From: Beijerinckiaceae bacterium
GTDB taxonomy: Bacteria; Pseudomonadota; Alphaproteobacteria; Rhizobiales; Beijerinckiaceae
Reading direction: 5' to 3'
NCBI GenBank assembly: GCA_025459195.1
Contig: JALORF010000010.1
Coordinates: 1 to 50,588 of the forward strand
Length of the DNA: 50,588 nucleotides
The position numbers were made by a program, and so were the translations under genes. This document shows, piece after piece, positions 24,674 through 33,766 of the stretch (its first letter is position 1; each line of letters starts with the position of its first letter). Below the pieces are notes generated by a model. It had not been told where the DNA came from. It did not search any database and saw nothing but the letters and a program-made list of their open reading frames with translations.

Positions 24674-26122
24674 ATGAAGCTCAATGATCCGACCCTGCTC
24701 AAGTCGCAGTCCTACATCAACGGCCAGTGGGTCGGGCAGGGCACGGATGCGGTCGAGAACCCGGCCACCGGCGAGGTCATCGGCAAGGTGCCGCATCATG
24801 GTGCCGCTGAAGCGCAGCAGGCCGTCGATGCCGCCGCTGCGGCTTTCAAGATCTGGTCGAAGAAACTGGCCAAGGAGCGCTGCGCGATCCTGAAGAAGTG
24901 GTTCGACCTGATCATCGCCAATGCCGACGATCTGGCCGTGATCATGACCTCAGAGCAGGGCAAGCCGCTTTATGAGGCCAAGGGCGAGGTGGTTTATGCC
25001 GCCTCCTTCGTCGAGTATTATGCGGAAGAAGCCAAGCGCATCTATGGCGAGACCATTCCCTCGCCCTTCCCCAATGCCCGCGTCATGGTCACACGCCAGC
25101 CGGTGGGCGTGATCGCGGCGATCACGCCGTGGAATTTCCCGGCCGCGATGATCACCCGCAAGGTTTCGCCGGCCCTGGCTGCCGGCTGCACCGCCGTGAT
25201 CAAGCCTGCCCCGGAAACCCCTCTCACCGCGCTCGCCATCGCCGAACTGGCCCACCGTGCCGGCATCCCGGCGGGTGTGCTCAATGTCATCACCGGCGAT
25301 GCCCCGGCCATCGGCAAGGTCTGGTGCGAGTCCCCGACCGTGCGCGCCATCGGCTTCACCGGCTCCACTGAAGTGGGCAAGCTGCTGATGCGCCAGGCCG
25401 CCGGCACCGTGAAGAAGGTCGGCCTCGAACTGGGCGGCAATGCGCCGTTCATTGTCTTCGATGACGCCGATCTCGATGCGGCTGTCGAGGGCGCGATGAT
25501 CTCGAAGTATCGCAACATGGGCCAGACCTGTGTCTGCGCCAACCGCATCTATGTGCAGGACGGGATCTACGACGCCTTCGTCGAGCGCTTCGCGAAGAAG
25601 GTCATGGATCTCAAGGTCGGCAACGGGCTTGAGGTCGGCGTCATGCAGGGCCCGCTGATCACCATGGAAGCGGTCGAGAAGGTCGAGAGCCACATCAAGG
25701 ATGCGGTTGCCAACGGCGCAAAACTGGTGGTCGGCGGCAAGCGCCACGCGCTCGGCGGCACCTTCTTCGAGCCCACCGTGCTCAGCCATGTCACCACGAA
25801 GATGGTCGTGGCGCGCGACGAAACCTTCGGGCCGATGGCACCGATCTTCCGCTTCAAGGACGAGGCCGACGTGATCGAGCAGGCCAATGCCACGCAGTAT
25901 GGCCTTGCCTCGTATTTCTATGCGCGTGACCTTGGCCGGGTGTTCCGTGTCGCCGAGGCGCTGGAATACGGCATGGTCGGCGTCAACACGGCGCTGCTTG
26001 GCGCGGCCGAAGTGCCGTTCGGCGGGGTCAAGGAAAGCGGCCTTGGCCGCGAGGGCTCCCGCCACGGCATGGATGAGTTCACCGAGATCAAATACGTCCT
26101 GCTTGGCGGCCTCGGCGGCTGA
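24674..26122 (+). CDS. gabD: Succinate-semialdehyde dehydrogenase
   Basis: This 482-residue aldehyde dehydrogenase oxidises succinate semialdehyde to succinate, the last step of 4-aminobutyrate breakdown. The NAD(P)-binding FTGSTEVGK, the base glutamate in LELGGNAPFIVFDDADLD and the nucleophile cysteine in NMGQTCVCANRIYV are present. The second cysteine two residues later is characteristic of GabD-type enzymes, where it can form a redox switch. The end, AEVPFGGVKESGLGREGSRH, is also typical. GAGGA stands 5 bp before the ATG. No gabT is adjacent. A 94-bp tandem repeat follows the stop. Confidence 0.95.
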   Translation: MKLNDPTLLKSQSYINGQWVGQGTDAVENPATGEVIGKVPHHGAAEAQQAVDAAAAAFKIWSKKLAKERCAILKKWFDLIIANADDLAVIMTSEQGKPLYEAKGEVVYAASFVEYYAEEAKRIYGETIPSPFPNARVMVTRQPVGVIAAITPWNFPAAMITRKVSPALAAGCTAVIKPAPETPLTALAIAELAHRAGIPAGVLNVITGDAPAIGKVWCESPTVRAIGFTGSTEVGKLLMRQAAGTVKKVGLELGGNAPFIVFDDADLDAAVEGAMISKYRNMGQTCVCANRIYVQDGIYDAFVERFAKKVMDLKVGNGLEVGVMQGPLITMEAVEKVESHIKDAVANGAKLVVGGKRHALGGTFFEPTVLSHVTTKMVVARDETFGPMAPIFRFKDEADVIEQANATQYGLASYFYARDLGRVFRVAEALEYGMVGVNTALLGAAEVPFGGVKESGLGREGSRHGMDEFTEIKYVLLGGLGG

Positions 26123-26609
26123 CGCCCCCCTCGAACCGCAAGGTTCGCAAGGGCGACGGCCCGCCGGCCGGTCAGGCCGCCCCGTCGGAGCCGCGCGCGC
26201 AGCGCGCTGGCGCGAGACATGTTCTTGTCCCGCAAGGTTCGCAAGGGCGACAGCCTGCCGGCTGGTCAGGCAGCCCCGTCGGAGCCGCGCGCGCAGCGCG
26301 TTGGCGCGAGACATGTCCTTGTCCCGCAAGGGCGACAGCCCGCCGGCCGGTCAGGCCGCCTCGCCACGGCGGCGCGCTCTGCGGACAGGGGCAACGCAGG
26401 TCCGGTGCTCAAGCGCGGCATGAGACAATCTGGCACGCCGGCGCGCACCGGCTGTTCGGCACTCCTTAACCACGACGTGGCAGAGGTCAGCCAGCGGATC
26501 ACGTCTGCGTTACGGCCTCCAGAAAGCGATGCCGTTCACGCAAGCGTGTCGTGATTTCGCCACTGATCCTGAATATCCGTTCATCATGCGAACGCGCGGA
26601 GCCACTGCG
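26123..26609. other. Gene-free stretch between gabD and opgC
   Basis: Half of these 487 bp is the 94-bp tandem repeat at 26136-26361. The rest (26362-26609) carries no reading frame I believe and should include the promoter of the downstream acyltransferase-like gene. Confidence 0.55.
26136..26361. repeat. 94-bp tandem repeat, two full units and a partial third
   Basis: Units start at 26136, 26230 and 26324 with CCGCAAGG. Units one and two run 94 bp each and differ at only a few positions. The third lacks the nine bases GTTCGCAAG near its start and stops matching at about 26361. Each contains two self-complementary GC-rich blocks, CCGGCCGG and GCGCGCGCAGCGCGC. Because 94 is not a multiple of three, any reading frame shifts from one unit to the next, so the repeat is not protein-coding. 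Confidence 0.92.
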
Positions 26610-27842
26610 ATGGGAGCCCCCGGTCTGGGCAGGGATGTGCGACTGGACATGCTGCGAGGCATGGCTCTGGTCATCATCTTCATCACCCATATTCCCGGCC
26701 TGGTCTTTGCCGGGCTGACACCGCGTGCCTTTGGTTTCGCCGATGCCGCCGAGGCCTTCGTGTTGCTGGCTGGCCTTGCTGCCTATTTCGCCTATGCGCC
26801 CACGTTCCTTCATGGCGAGATCGGCGTGGCGCGCATGGCCCGTGGCTCCTTCCCGATCTTCACGCGTGTCTGGCAGCTCTACATCACCCATGTGGCGCTG
26901 GTGCTGCTGGTCACCGGCATCCTGGCCTACGCCGCGCAGCGCTTCGGCGATCCCGACTATCTGGAATCGGGAGGCCTCGACATCCTGCTCAGCGCCCCGG
27001 CTGATGCGGTGCGCGGCATCGTCACCCTGACCTTCCTGCCGCATTTCCTCGATATCCTGCCGCTTTACATCCTGTTTCTGGCCGGCATGCCGCTGGTGCT
27101 GCTGGCGCTGAGGCTGCACTGGATGGTGCCGCTCGCAGCCTCGCTGGCGCTGTATGGCTGGACGCAGGTCACCTGGGTCAACATTCCCAACATCAACGCG
27201 TCCAGCGTCTGGTTCTTCAACCCGTTCGCCTGGCAGATCCTGTTCGTCACCGGCATCGTCGTCTCGCATCTGGGCGCGACCGGGCGGCTCGATGCTCTGT
27301 TCGCGCGCCGCGGGCTGGTCAGGGCCATCACGGCGCTGGCGCTGGTCTATGTCATCTTCACCTTCCTCGCTGCCGGCCCCTGGCGGCAGATCGCCTCGCT
27401 CGCCAATGTCGAGGTGCTCGACATTGCCCTGCTGCCGCTGGTCGACAAGACCAACCTGACGCCGCTGCGCCTGCTGGATGCGTTCGCCAAGTTCTGGCTG
27501 CTGGCAGTGCTGATCAAGCGGTCGGCGCCGTGGCTGGCGTCACTGCCGGCCCGTGTGCTGATCCTGGCTGGCCGGCATTCCCTGCCCGTGTTCGTGCTGG
27601 GCCTCGTGCTCTCGACAATCGCCACGGTGATCACCAAGGAAACCGCCTATGTGCTCTGGGTGCAGGCGCTGGTGGTCCTCGCCGGCACGGCGCTGATGAT
27701 CGGCTTCGCCGGCCTGCTCGACTGGCAGGCCGGCCAGATGAAAAGCGAAGCCGCCGCCCGCGCCGCCCAGCGTGCCGCCCCCGCCGCGACCGCTCCCGGC
27801 ACGCTGATGGCGTCCGTTGCCGCCGAGCCCTCGACAAAGTGA
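26610..27842 (+). CDS. opgC: OpgC-family membrane acyltransferase-like protein
   Basis: This 410-residue integral membrane protein has about ten helices. It starts RDVRLDMLRGMALVIIFITH and continues with DAAEAFVLLAGLAAYFAYAP, both typical of the OpgC family. OpgC adds succinyl groups to osmoregulated periplasmic glucans, and many rhizobial members are annotated this way without proof of substrate. The ATG at 26610 is chosen because GGAG stands 8 bp before it; ATG 26586 is possible. The C-terminal 40 residues are alanine-rich and cytoplasmic. Eleven base pairs separate its stop from the next gene, so the two should be one transcript. Confidence 0.85.
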   Translation: MGAPGLGRDVRLDMLRGMALVIIFITHIPGLVFAGLTPRAFGFADAAEAFVLLAGLAAYFAYAPTFLHGEIGVARMARGSFPIFTRVWQLYITHVALVLLVTGILAYAAQRFGDPDYLESGGLDILLSAPADAVRGIVTLTFLPHFLDILPLYILFLAGMPLVLLALRLHWMVPLAASLALYGWTQVTWVNIPNINASSVWFFNPFAWQILFVTGIVVSHLGATGRLDALFARRGLVRAITALALVYVIFTFLAAGPWRQIASLANVEVLDIALLPLVDKTNLTPLRLLDAFAKFWLLAVLIKRSAPWLASLPARVLILAGRHSLPVFVLGLVLSTIATVITKETAYVLWVQALVVLAGTALMIGFAGLLDWQAGQMKSEAAARAAQRAAPAATAPGTLMASVAAEPSTK

Positions 27843-27853
27843 GGGGCTGTGGC

Positions 27854-28915
27854 ATGATGGGAATGATGAAACAGGCCGTTTCCAGACCCGGCGCCATGCT
27901 GGCCCGGCGCGTGACGCTGGCAGGCTCTGCGCTGCTGGCCTTCACCGTCATGTCCGTCAGTGCTGTCCTGTCCTCCGGCGCAGCGCTCGCGGCGGAGCCG
28001 CAGCGCCCGGTGCTGTCCAGCATCGAACTGGGTGGCTCCGTGTTGCCCCATGGTATTGTCGGAGCGGACGGCGCGGAGCCGACCGTCTGGTTCTCCGCCG
28101 CGCGGCGCTCCGCCATTGGCGAGATCGACGTGGCGACCCGCAGTGTCGGTTACATCGCGCTGGGCCATGGCGCCCGCCCGCGTGCCCTGACGCGCTGCCC
28201 CAATGGCAAGCTGTATGCGCTCGACCCGGCGCTGAACGTCATCCACGAAATCACCTCGGCGACCGAGGAAGTCGTGCGTCATCCCATGCCGGATGGCCAC
28301 ACGGCCGATCTGTCCGGCGCGACCTGCACCGCCGGCAACCTGCTGGTCTTCACCGGCTACAATGGCTGGGTCGGCACGCTTGATACCGCCAGCGGCAAGG
28401 TTTCGCTCAGCGAGGCCGTCACGGGCCGCGGCCCTGCCAGCATCGCCCTGTCATCGGGTGGCGCTGTCTGGTTCGCCGCCTACGCCTCCAACCAGATTGT
28501 CCGGGTCGATCCTGTCAGCATGCGGCAGGATGCCTTTGCGATGCCCACCGGCGTCGAAGGGCCCAAGGGCATGGTCGTCGACAGCACGGGCCGGGTCTGG
28601 GTCACGGCCTACCGGTCGGGGCGCATCGCCCGCTTCGATCCGCGCCGCCGCTCCTGGGATGCATGGTCGCTGGGCGAGGGCGCACGCCCGTTCGCGCTGA
28701 CGCTCGATGCCGCCGGCACGGTCATCGTCAGCGATGTCGGCCGTGACAAGCTGGTGCGCTTCGATGCGGCAACCGGGTCAGGCACCGTGATCGCATCCCT
28801 CTCCGAAAGAGGGCAGGCGCGCGCCGTCACCCGCCTGGGAGACCAGATCTGGATCAGCGAAACCGCTGTCGACCGCATCCGGATCATCGATACGAGCGTG
28901 CCGCCCTCGAACTGA
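27854..28915 (+). CDS. Secreted beta-propeller, streptogramin lyase-like
   Basis: This 353-residue exported protein has a signal peptide (VTLAGSALLAFTVMSVSAV up to LAAEP). The rest is a series of about 45-residue propeller blades. They include repeated elements such as VWFSAARRSAIGEIDVAT, VWFAAYASNQIVRVDP and VWVTAYRSGRIARFDP, the WFT...NKIGRID pattern of virginiamycin B lyase (Vgb) relatives. Most homologues in non-producers are not antibiotic lyases and have no known substrate. It follows opgC by 11 bp. GAGGGG precedes the ATG at 27854, and a second ATG follows directly. A periplasmic sensor or glycan-related function is possible but not shown. Confidence 0.82.
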   Translation: MMGMMKQAVSRPGAMLARRVTLAGSALLAFTVMSVSAVLSSGAALAAEPQRPVLSSIELGGSVLPHGIVGADGAEPTVWFSAARRSAIGEIDVATRSVGYIALGHGARPRALTRCPNGKLYALDPALNVIHEITSATEEVVRHPMPDGHTADLSGATCTAGNLLVFTGYNGWVGTLDTASGKVSLSEAVTGRGPASIALSSGGAVWFAAYASNQIVRVDPVSMRQDAFAMPTGVEGPKGMVVDSTGRVWVTAYRSGRIARFDPRRRSWDAWSLGEGARPFALTLDAAGTVIVSDVGRDKLVRFDAATGSGTVIASLSERGQARAVTRLGDQIWISETAVDRIRIIDTSVPPSN

Positions 28916-28985
28916 TCCGATCAGCCGGCAGGACTGCGCGCCCGGCGCTTTGAAGCGCCTGCAGGTCAGTCAGTGGCAGGGCCTG

Positions 28986-29798
28986 TCAGTGATTTGCACT
29001 TGCCAGCGTCGTGGACAACTGGCGCAGTTCGGTGGCGATCGCCTCGGCCAGCACCTTGCCTGTGCAGACATGCATCGGCACGGTCATGTGAAGCTGGTCC
29101 GGCCTGATCAGGTCATCACTGCTCGCCGCGCGCGAGGCCAGGATCCCCCGCATCAACTCGAACCGGCTCCAGAACAGTGCCTGATGGCGCTTGGCGGCAG
29201 CCTTCAGCAGCTTCTGCGTCTGATCGAGGACCGGCGAGATGGCAACCGAAGGGGCCGTCTGCGTATCCATCATCACGACCGGGGTGCCACTCGTGGCAAG
29301 TTGCAGCATCCCGTCCTCGACGCTCCTGGCCGTCACCTCCGGATCGGTGCGGCGCACGATGTCATTGGCCCCGAGTTGCCAGACCACGAGGTCGGGCTTG
29401 AGGGCAACCACATCGCGCTTGAAGCGCGCCACGGTCTCGGGCACGCCTTCACCGCCCTTGCCCTTGTTGAGCACGGTCACGACCTTGCTGCCGAGCAGCG
29501 CGTTCAGGTGACGCTCCAGATGCGTGGGATAGGCGAGCGTCGGGTCTGACAGGTCGGAGCCTTCGGTCGACGACGATCCGATGGCCACCAGCGTGATCGC
29601 TTCGCGCCGGGCGGCCTTCTCGGCGATGCGCTGGAACAGGGCCGCGTTGGCCATTCCAGGGCTCGGCCCGCTGGCGGGGCACCAGGCCGGGGCGGGCAGA
29701 TTGCTGGCGTCAGCGGCCATGGCAGGCGAATCGGCAGCCGCCAGCGCCAGCAGCATGGCTGTTCCCAGTCCCAGTCCCCAGCGCCGTCCGTGTCTCAT
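28986..29798 (-). CDS. Secreted SGNH/GDSL hydrolase
   Basis: This 270-residue periplasmic or secreted hydrolase has a signal peptide ([22 protein letters not shown]). The catalytic blocks are [11 protein letters not shown] (block I, serine near residue 76), the glycine in NKGKGGEG (block II), [10 protein letters not shown] (block III) and RPDQLHMTV with the aspartate and histidine near the end (block V). SGNH enzymes deacylate or esterify glycans, lipids or peptidoglycan. The neighbouring OpgC-like protein makes a role in acyl groups on surface sugars conceivable. The ATG at 29798 is preceded by GGGG on its strand; ATG 29816 is also possible. It is divergent from rpiA, 115 bp apart. Confidence 0.85.
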   Translation of the reverse strand: MRHGRRWGLGLGTAMLLALAAADSPAMAADASNLPAPAWCPASGPSPGMANAALFQRIAEKAARREAITLVAIGSSSTEGSDLSDPTLAYPTHLERHLNALLGSKVVTVLNKGKGGEGVPETVARFKRDVVALKPDLVVWQLGANDIVRRTDPEVTARSVEDGMLQLATSGTPVVMMDTQTAPSVAISPVLDQTQKLLKAAAKRHQALFWSRFELMRGILASRAASSDDLIRPDQLHMTVPMHVCTGKVLAEAIATELRQLSTTLASANH

Positions 29799-29913
29799 TG
29801 AGCCCCAGTCCGCCATGCCGGATGGCCGCCTGTCAAGCCGGGCCGGCATCCTGCCCCGCAATTCGGTTTACGCATTCCGGTCGACACGCTATGTGGCGCT
29901 GGATGAACGGGGC

Positions 29914-30624
29914 ATGACCATGGCCGACCTTGAAGCTCTCAAGCGTGTTGCTGCGGCGCGCGCACTGGAACTGGTCAAGCCCGGCATGCGCCTTGGTCTC
30001 GGCACAGGCTCAACCGCCAAACACTTCGTCGAACTGCTCGGCGAGCGCGTGGCGGGCGGCCTGGCGGTGGTCTGCGTTCCGACCTCGGAACAGACCCATG
30101 CGCTGGCCCTGACCGTCGGCATTCCGCTCAGCACCCTCGATGAGACCCCCGAGCTCGACCTGACGGTCGATGGCGCGGACGAACTCGATCACCAGCTTCG
30201 GCTGATCAAGGGCGGCGGTGCGGCCCTGCTGCGCGAGAAGATCGTGGCGGCCGCCTCGGCCCGCATGATCGTCATTGCCGACGAGACCAAGCTGGTCGAC
30301 ACGCTCGGGCGCTTTCCACTGCCCATCGAGGTCGCGCCGTTCGGCATGACCAGCACCATCGTCGCCGTGAAGCGGGCTCTGGCGGCGTCCGGCTGCCACG
30401 GTTCGGTCACGGTCAGGCGCGACAAGGCCGGGGCTGTCCTCGTCACCGATGGCGGGCATCACATCCTCGACGCGGCACTGGCCCGAATCGCGGACCCGGC
30501 GGCACTCTCGCAGGCATTGGCTGCCGTGCCGGGCGTGATGGAGCACGGCCTGTTCCTCGGGCTTGCCACCGGTGCCATCCTGGCCACAGGCTCCGGCCTG
30601 AAGCTCATCGGTCAAATCGATTGA
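29914..30624 (+). CDS. rpiA: Ribose-5-phosphate isomerase A
   Basis: This 236-residue enzyme interconverts ribose-5-phosphate and ribulose-5-phosphate in the pentose phosphate pathway. Family motifs are in place: [52 protein letters not shown] with the catalytic lysine and glutamate region, and [17 protein letters not shown] near the end. The ATG at 29914 follows GGGG; ATG 29920 is the alternative and gives the same core. It starts a run of same-strand genes (DUF2059 protein, glutathione reductase), with 52 bp to the next one. Confidence 0.96.
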   Translation: MTMADLEALKRVAAARALELVKPGMRLGLGTGSTAKHFVELLGERVAGGLAVVCVPTSEQTHALALTVGIPLSTLDETPELDLTVDGADELDHQLRLIKGGGAALLREKIVAAASARMIVIADETKLVDTLGRFPLPIEVAPFGMTSTIVAVKRALAASGCHGSVTVRRDKAGAVLVTDGGHHILDAALARIADPAALSQALAAVPGVMEHGLFLGLATGAILATGSGLKLIGQID

Positions 30625-30676
30625 CGAAGACCGCCCGTCTCTGACAAGGACGGGTCACGACAAAGGATCAACGCCC

Positions 30677-31204
30677 ATGACGATCAGATCTTTCGCAGCC
30701 GCTCTGGCGCTTCTCGGCCTCGCAGCCGGCCCCCTTCAGGCGCAGGCCCCGGCGCCCGCAGCCCCCGCCGGCGTGCCCGTCACGGCGGTCAGCGAACCTG
30801 TCCTGCGCCTGGCCCGCGAGGTTGTGGAAGGCTCTGGCCTTGCCAGGACCTTCGACGTCGCCTTGCCGGACATTGCCCTGCGCATCCGCCAGGGTTTTGC
30901 CAGCCGCACGGAGCTGGCCAAGGACATGGACGACACGCTCGTCGCCCTGCTGCCGGAAATCCGCACCCGCCGTGGCGAGATGATCGAGCGCTCGGCGCGC
31001 GCCATCGGCACCACGTTCACCGAAGCTGAACTGCGCGATCTGGTGACCTTCTTCAATTCGCCGACCGGCAAGAAGTATGTCAACGCGCAGCAGGGCCTGC
31101 TCGATCAGGTCTTCCGCTTCCTCGAACCGTGGATGCAGCAGACCTCCGAGTTCTTCCTGGCCCGCTTCCGCGAGGAAATGGGCAAGAAGGGTCACAAGCT
31201 CTGA
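30677..31204 (+). CDS. DUF2059 periplasmic protein
   Basis: This is a 175-residue protein with a signal peptide (SFAAALALLGLAAGPLQAQA) and a proline-alanine linker, followed by one helical DUF2059 domain. Recognisable stretches are FTEAELRDLVTFFNSPTGKK and the final FFLARFREEMGKKG. The role of the domain is unknown. In alphaproteobacteria it often lies immediately before the glutathione reductase gene, as here (39 bp), which suggests a shared transcript. AAAGGA stands 10 bp before the ATG. Confidence 0.9.
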   Translation: MTIRSFAAALALLGLAAGPLQAQAPAPAAPAGVPVTAVSEPVLRLAREVVEGSGLARTFDVALPDIALRIRQGFASRTELAKDMDDTLVALLPEIRTRRGEMIERSARAIGTTFTEAELRDLVTFFNSPTGKKYVNAQQGLLDQVFRFLEPWMQQTSEFFLARFREEMGKKGHKL

Positions 31205-31243
31205 GCGCGGCCTTGCCGCTCGCCGAGAACGCCAGGACATCCC

Positions 31244-32605
31244 ATGCGCCAGGTTGATCTGTTCGTCATCGGCGCAGGATCAGGCGGCGTCCGTGCCGCC
31301 CGCATCGCGGCAGGCCACGGGGCCAGCGTGATGATCGCCGAGGAGGACCGCATCGGCGGCACCTGCGTGATCAGGGGCTGCGTGCCCAAGAAGCTGTATG
31401 TCTATGCCAGCCGCCTTGGCGATGACATGGCCGATGCAGCCTCCTTCGGCTGGCAGGTCGGCCCCGTCCGGTTCGATTGGCCGACCCTGCGCGATGCCGT
31501 GGCTGCCGAGGTCACGCGCCTGTCCGGCCTCTACCGCAAGGGGCTGAACGGTGCCGGCGTCGAGATCGTCGAAGAGCGCGCGGTCGTCACCGCGCCCGGC
31601 ACGGTGCGCCTGTCGCGTTCGGGCGAGAGCATCAAGGCGCGCCATATCCTGGTTGCCACAGGCGGGCATCCGGTGCTGGAGCCGGTCATTCCCGGCGGCC
31701 ATCTCGGCATCACCTCCAACGAGGTGTTCCACATGCCGGCGCTGCCGGCCCGGATGGTGGTGGTCGGCGGCGGCTATATCGCGCTCGAATTCGCCTGCGT
31801 CTTCGCCCGCCTCGGGGTCAAGGTCACGCTGGTGCATCGCGGCGACAACGTGCTGCGTGGCTTCGATGAGGACATCCGCACCCGTCTGCGCGACGCGCTT
31901 GCCTTGGGCGGCATCACGCTGGCGCTGGGCCGCACCATCACCCGCATGGATGAGGGCGCGGGCGGCGTGCGCCAGGTCAGCCTGTCGGATGGCGCGGTGA
32001 TCGAGGCCGATGTCGTGCTGGTGGCCACCGGCCGCCGCGCCAACACGGCCGGCCTTGGGCTGGACAGCATCGGCGTCGCGCTCAATGGCGATGGCTCGGT
32101 CAAGGTCGATGCCGCCTCCGCCACCAATGTTCCGGGCGTTCATGCGGTCGGCGATGTGACCAACCGTGTAAACCTGACGCCCGTGGCCATCCGCGAGGGC
32201 CACGCCTTCGCTGACAGCACCTTTGGCGGCAAGCCCTGGACAGTGGCCCACAGCCCCATCGCGACCGCTGTTTTCACCACGCCGGAGATCGGCACCATCG
32301 GCCTGTCGGAACAGGATGCGCTGGCGGCAGGCCATCAACTCCGCATCTTCGACACCCAGTTCCGCGCCATGCGGGCCACCATGACCGGGCGCGAGGATCG
32401 CACCTACATGAAGCTGGTGGTCGATGCCGGCACGGACCGGGTTCTGGGCGCGCATATGCTCGGGCCTGACGCCGGCGAGATCATCCAGTCGCTTGGCGTC
32501 GCCATCACCATGGGCGCCACAAAGGCCGATTTCGACCGCACCATGGCGCTGCACCCCAGCGCTGCCGAGGAGTTCGTCACCATGCGCAGCCCGCGCAAGG
32601 GCTGA
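31244..32605 (+). CDS. gor: Glutathione-disulphide reductase
   Basis: This 453-residue flavoprotein reduces oxidised glutathione with NADPH. The FAD motif is FVIGAGSGGVRAAR and the redox disulphide Cys41-Cys46 lies in GGTCVIRGCVPKKLY. The second dinucleotide motif is VVVGGGYIALEFACVFARLG. The FAD-binding VHAVGDVTNRVNLTPVA and the dimer-interface HPSAAEEFVTMRSPR with the proton-transferring histidine close the picture. The form with CVIRGCVPKK is the plant-like reductase common in alphaproteobacteria. AGGA precedes the ATG. It probably shares a transcript with the DUF2059 gene. Confidence 0.96.
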   Translation: MRQVDLFVIGAGSGGVRAARIAAGHGASVMIAEEDRIGGTCVIRGCVPKKLYVYASRLGDDMADAASFGWQVGPVRFDWPTLRDAVAAEVTRLSGLYRKGLNGAGVEIVEERAVVTAPGTVRLSRSGESIKARHILVATGGHPVLEPVIPGGHLGITSNEVFHMPALPARMVVVGGGYIALEFACVFARLGVKVTLVHRGDNVLRGFDEDIRTRLRDALALGGITLALGRTITRMDEGAGGVRQVSLSDGAVIEADVVLVATGRRANTAGLGLDSIGVALNGDGSVKVDAASATNVPGVHAVGDVTNRVNLTPVAIREGHAFADSTFGGKPWTVAHSPIATAVFTTPEIGTIGLSEQDALAAGHQLRIFDTQFRAMRATMTGREDRTYMKLVVDAGTDRVLGAHMLGPDAGEIIQSLGVAITMGATKADFDRTMALHPSAAEEFVTMRSPRKG

Positions 32606-32772
32606 TGCGCCGATCCGGCCCATGGCATCGGCCATCTGACCCGATCCATGAACGCCTTGCATCGATCTCTCAGGCGCCTGAATCACGTCATCGACGTGTG
32701 TTGGCAAGCCTCTGAATTTCCTGAGATTTTCTCTTGCGCTCTGCCTTTCCAGGCACTTCGATCGGAGCCAGC

Positions 32773-33741
32773 ATGCTCATCGGACTTCTCGCGGGCCTTG
32801 GCGCCGGTGCCTTCTGGGGGCTGACCTTCGTCGCCCCGCGCGCTGTCCAGCCCTACAGCGAGGTCGATCTCGCCATCCTGCGCTACCTCGCCTTCGGGCT
32901 GACATCGCTGGTGCTGATGGCGCTGAGCCCGCGTTTCCGTCCGGGCCGGATCACGCTGCGGCAGGCCGGGCTCGCCCTTGTGCTGGGTCTGACAGGCTAT
33001 GTGATCTACTACATCTTCGTGGCCTTCTCGGTGCGCCTGTCAGGCCCGGCCATTGCGCCACTGGTGATCGGCGCGCTGCCGGTTCTGCTGGCGATCTACG
33101 GCAACTGGGATGAGCCGGCGGTGCGCTGGCGGGCGCTCGCGCTGCCGCTGGGCCTGATCTTGGCCGGGCTGGCCGTGATCAACCTGGGCACATTGGCCGA
33201 AGCGGCCGACCCGCGCCAGAGAGCCGATGTGCTGCTTGGCTTTGCGCTCGCCTGCGGGGCGCTGGTGGTCTGGTTCGGCTATGGCGTCATCAATGCAAGG
33301 GCCCTGCGGGCTGCCGATGCGCCGGCAGCCTTGCCTTGGACGAGTCTGCAAGGCCTGGGCGCGATGGTGGGTGTGCTGCCGCTGCTGGTGCTCGCGCCGC
33401 TGATGGGCTGGAGCGAGATCCCGGCACGCGGCTTTGCCGGAACCGATGGCACCCGGCTGCTGATCTGGGCTGTGCTCACCGGCGTGATCGGCTCATGGCT
33501 GGCGCAGTATTTCTGGACGCTGGCCTCACGCCGCCTGCCACTGGCCTTCGCCGCGCAACTCATTGTCTCGGAGACCATCTTTGCGCTGCTCTATGGCTTT
33601 GCCTTCGAGGGCCGCTGGCCGGCCCCGCATGAATGGCTTGGCGGAGCGCTGCTTCTCGCCGGGGTGTTTGCCGGCATCCGCCTGTTCGGGGCCGCGCATG
33701 GCAAGGCCACGGCCGGCAAGACGGCCGCTGCCGCCCCTTGA
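32773..33741 (+). CDS. EamA/DMT family permease
   Basis: This 322-residue membrane protein has ten predicted helices in two EamA halves. The first half starts LLAGLGAGAFWGLTFVAPRA, and the second contains WLAQYFWTLASRRLPLAFAAQ and SETIFALLYGFAF, both typical of DMT exporters. The substrate is unknown. The ATG at 32773 with CGGAG 7 bp before it is preferred over the longer frame. It is convergent with tctA, 25 bp from its end. It is not closely similar in its motifs to the EamA gene at 6543-7445, so the two are not a recent duplication. Confidence 0.88.
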   Translation: MLIGLLAGLGAGAFWGLTFVAPRAVQPYSEVDLAILRYLAFGLTSLVLMALSPRFRPGRITLRQAGLALVLGLTGYVIYYIFVAFSVRLSGPAIAPLVIGALPVLLAIYGNWDEPAVRWRALALPLGLILAGLAVINLGTLAEAADPRQRADVLLGFALACGALVVWFGYGVINARALRAADAPAALPWTSLQGLGAMVGVLPLLVLAPLMGWSEIPARGFAGTDGTRLLIWAVLTGVIGSWLAQYFWTLASRRLPLAFAAQLIVSETIFALLYGFAFEGRWPAPHEWLGGALLLAGVFAGIRLFGAAHGKATAGKTAAAAP

Positions 33742-33766
33742 CCCTGCCATCGCCGGCGCGGGCCTG

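Noticed and set aside
26136-26361. Repeat protein encoded on the minus strand of the 94-bp units
   Set aside because: Each unit gives MSRA..ALRARLRRG-like residues, but the 94-bp period shifts the frame at every unit and no ribosome site precedes them.
27530-27853. N-terminal extension of the lyase-like propeller gene overlapping opgC
   Set aside because: The extension would lie in another frame over the conserved end of opgC and precede the obvious signal peptide. The ATG at 27854 with GAGGGG before it is sufficient.
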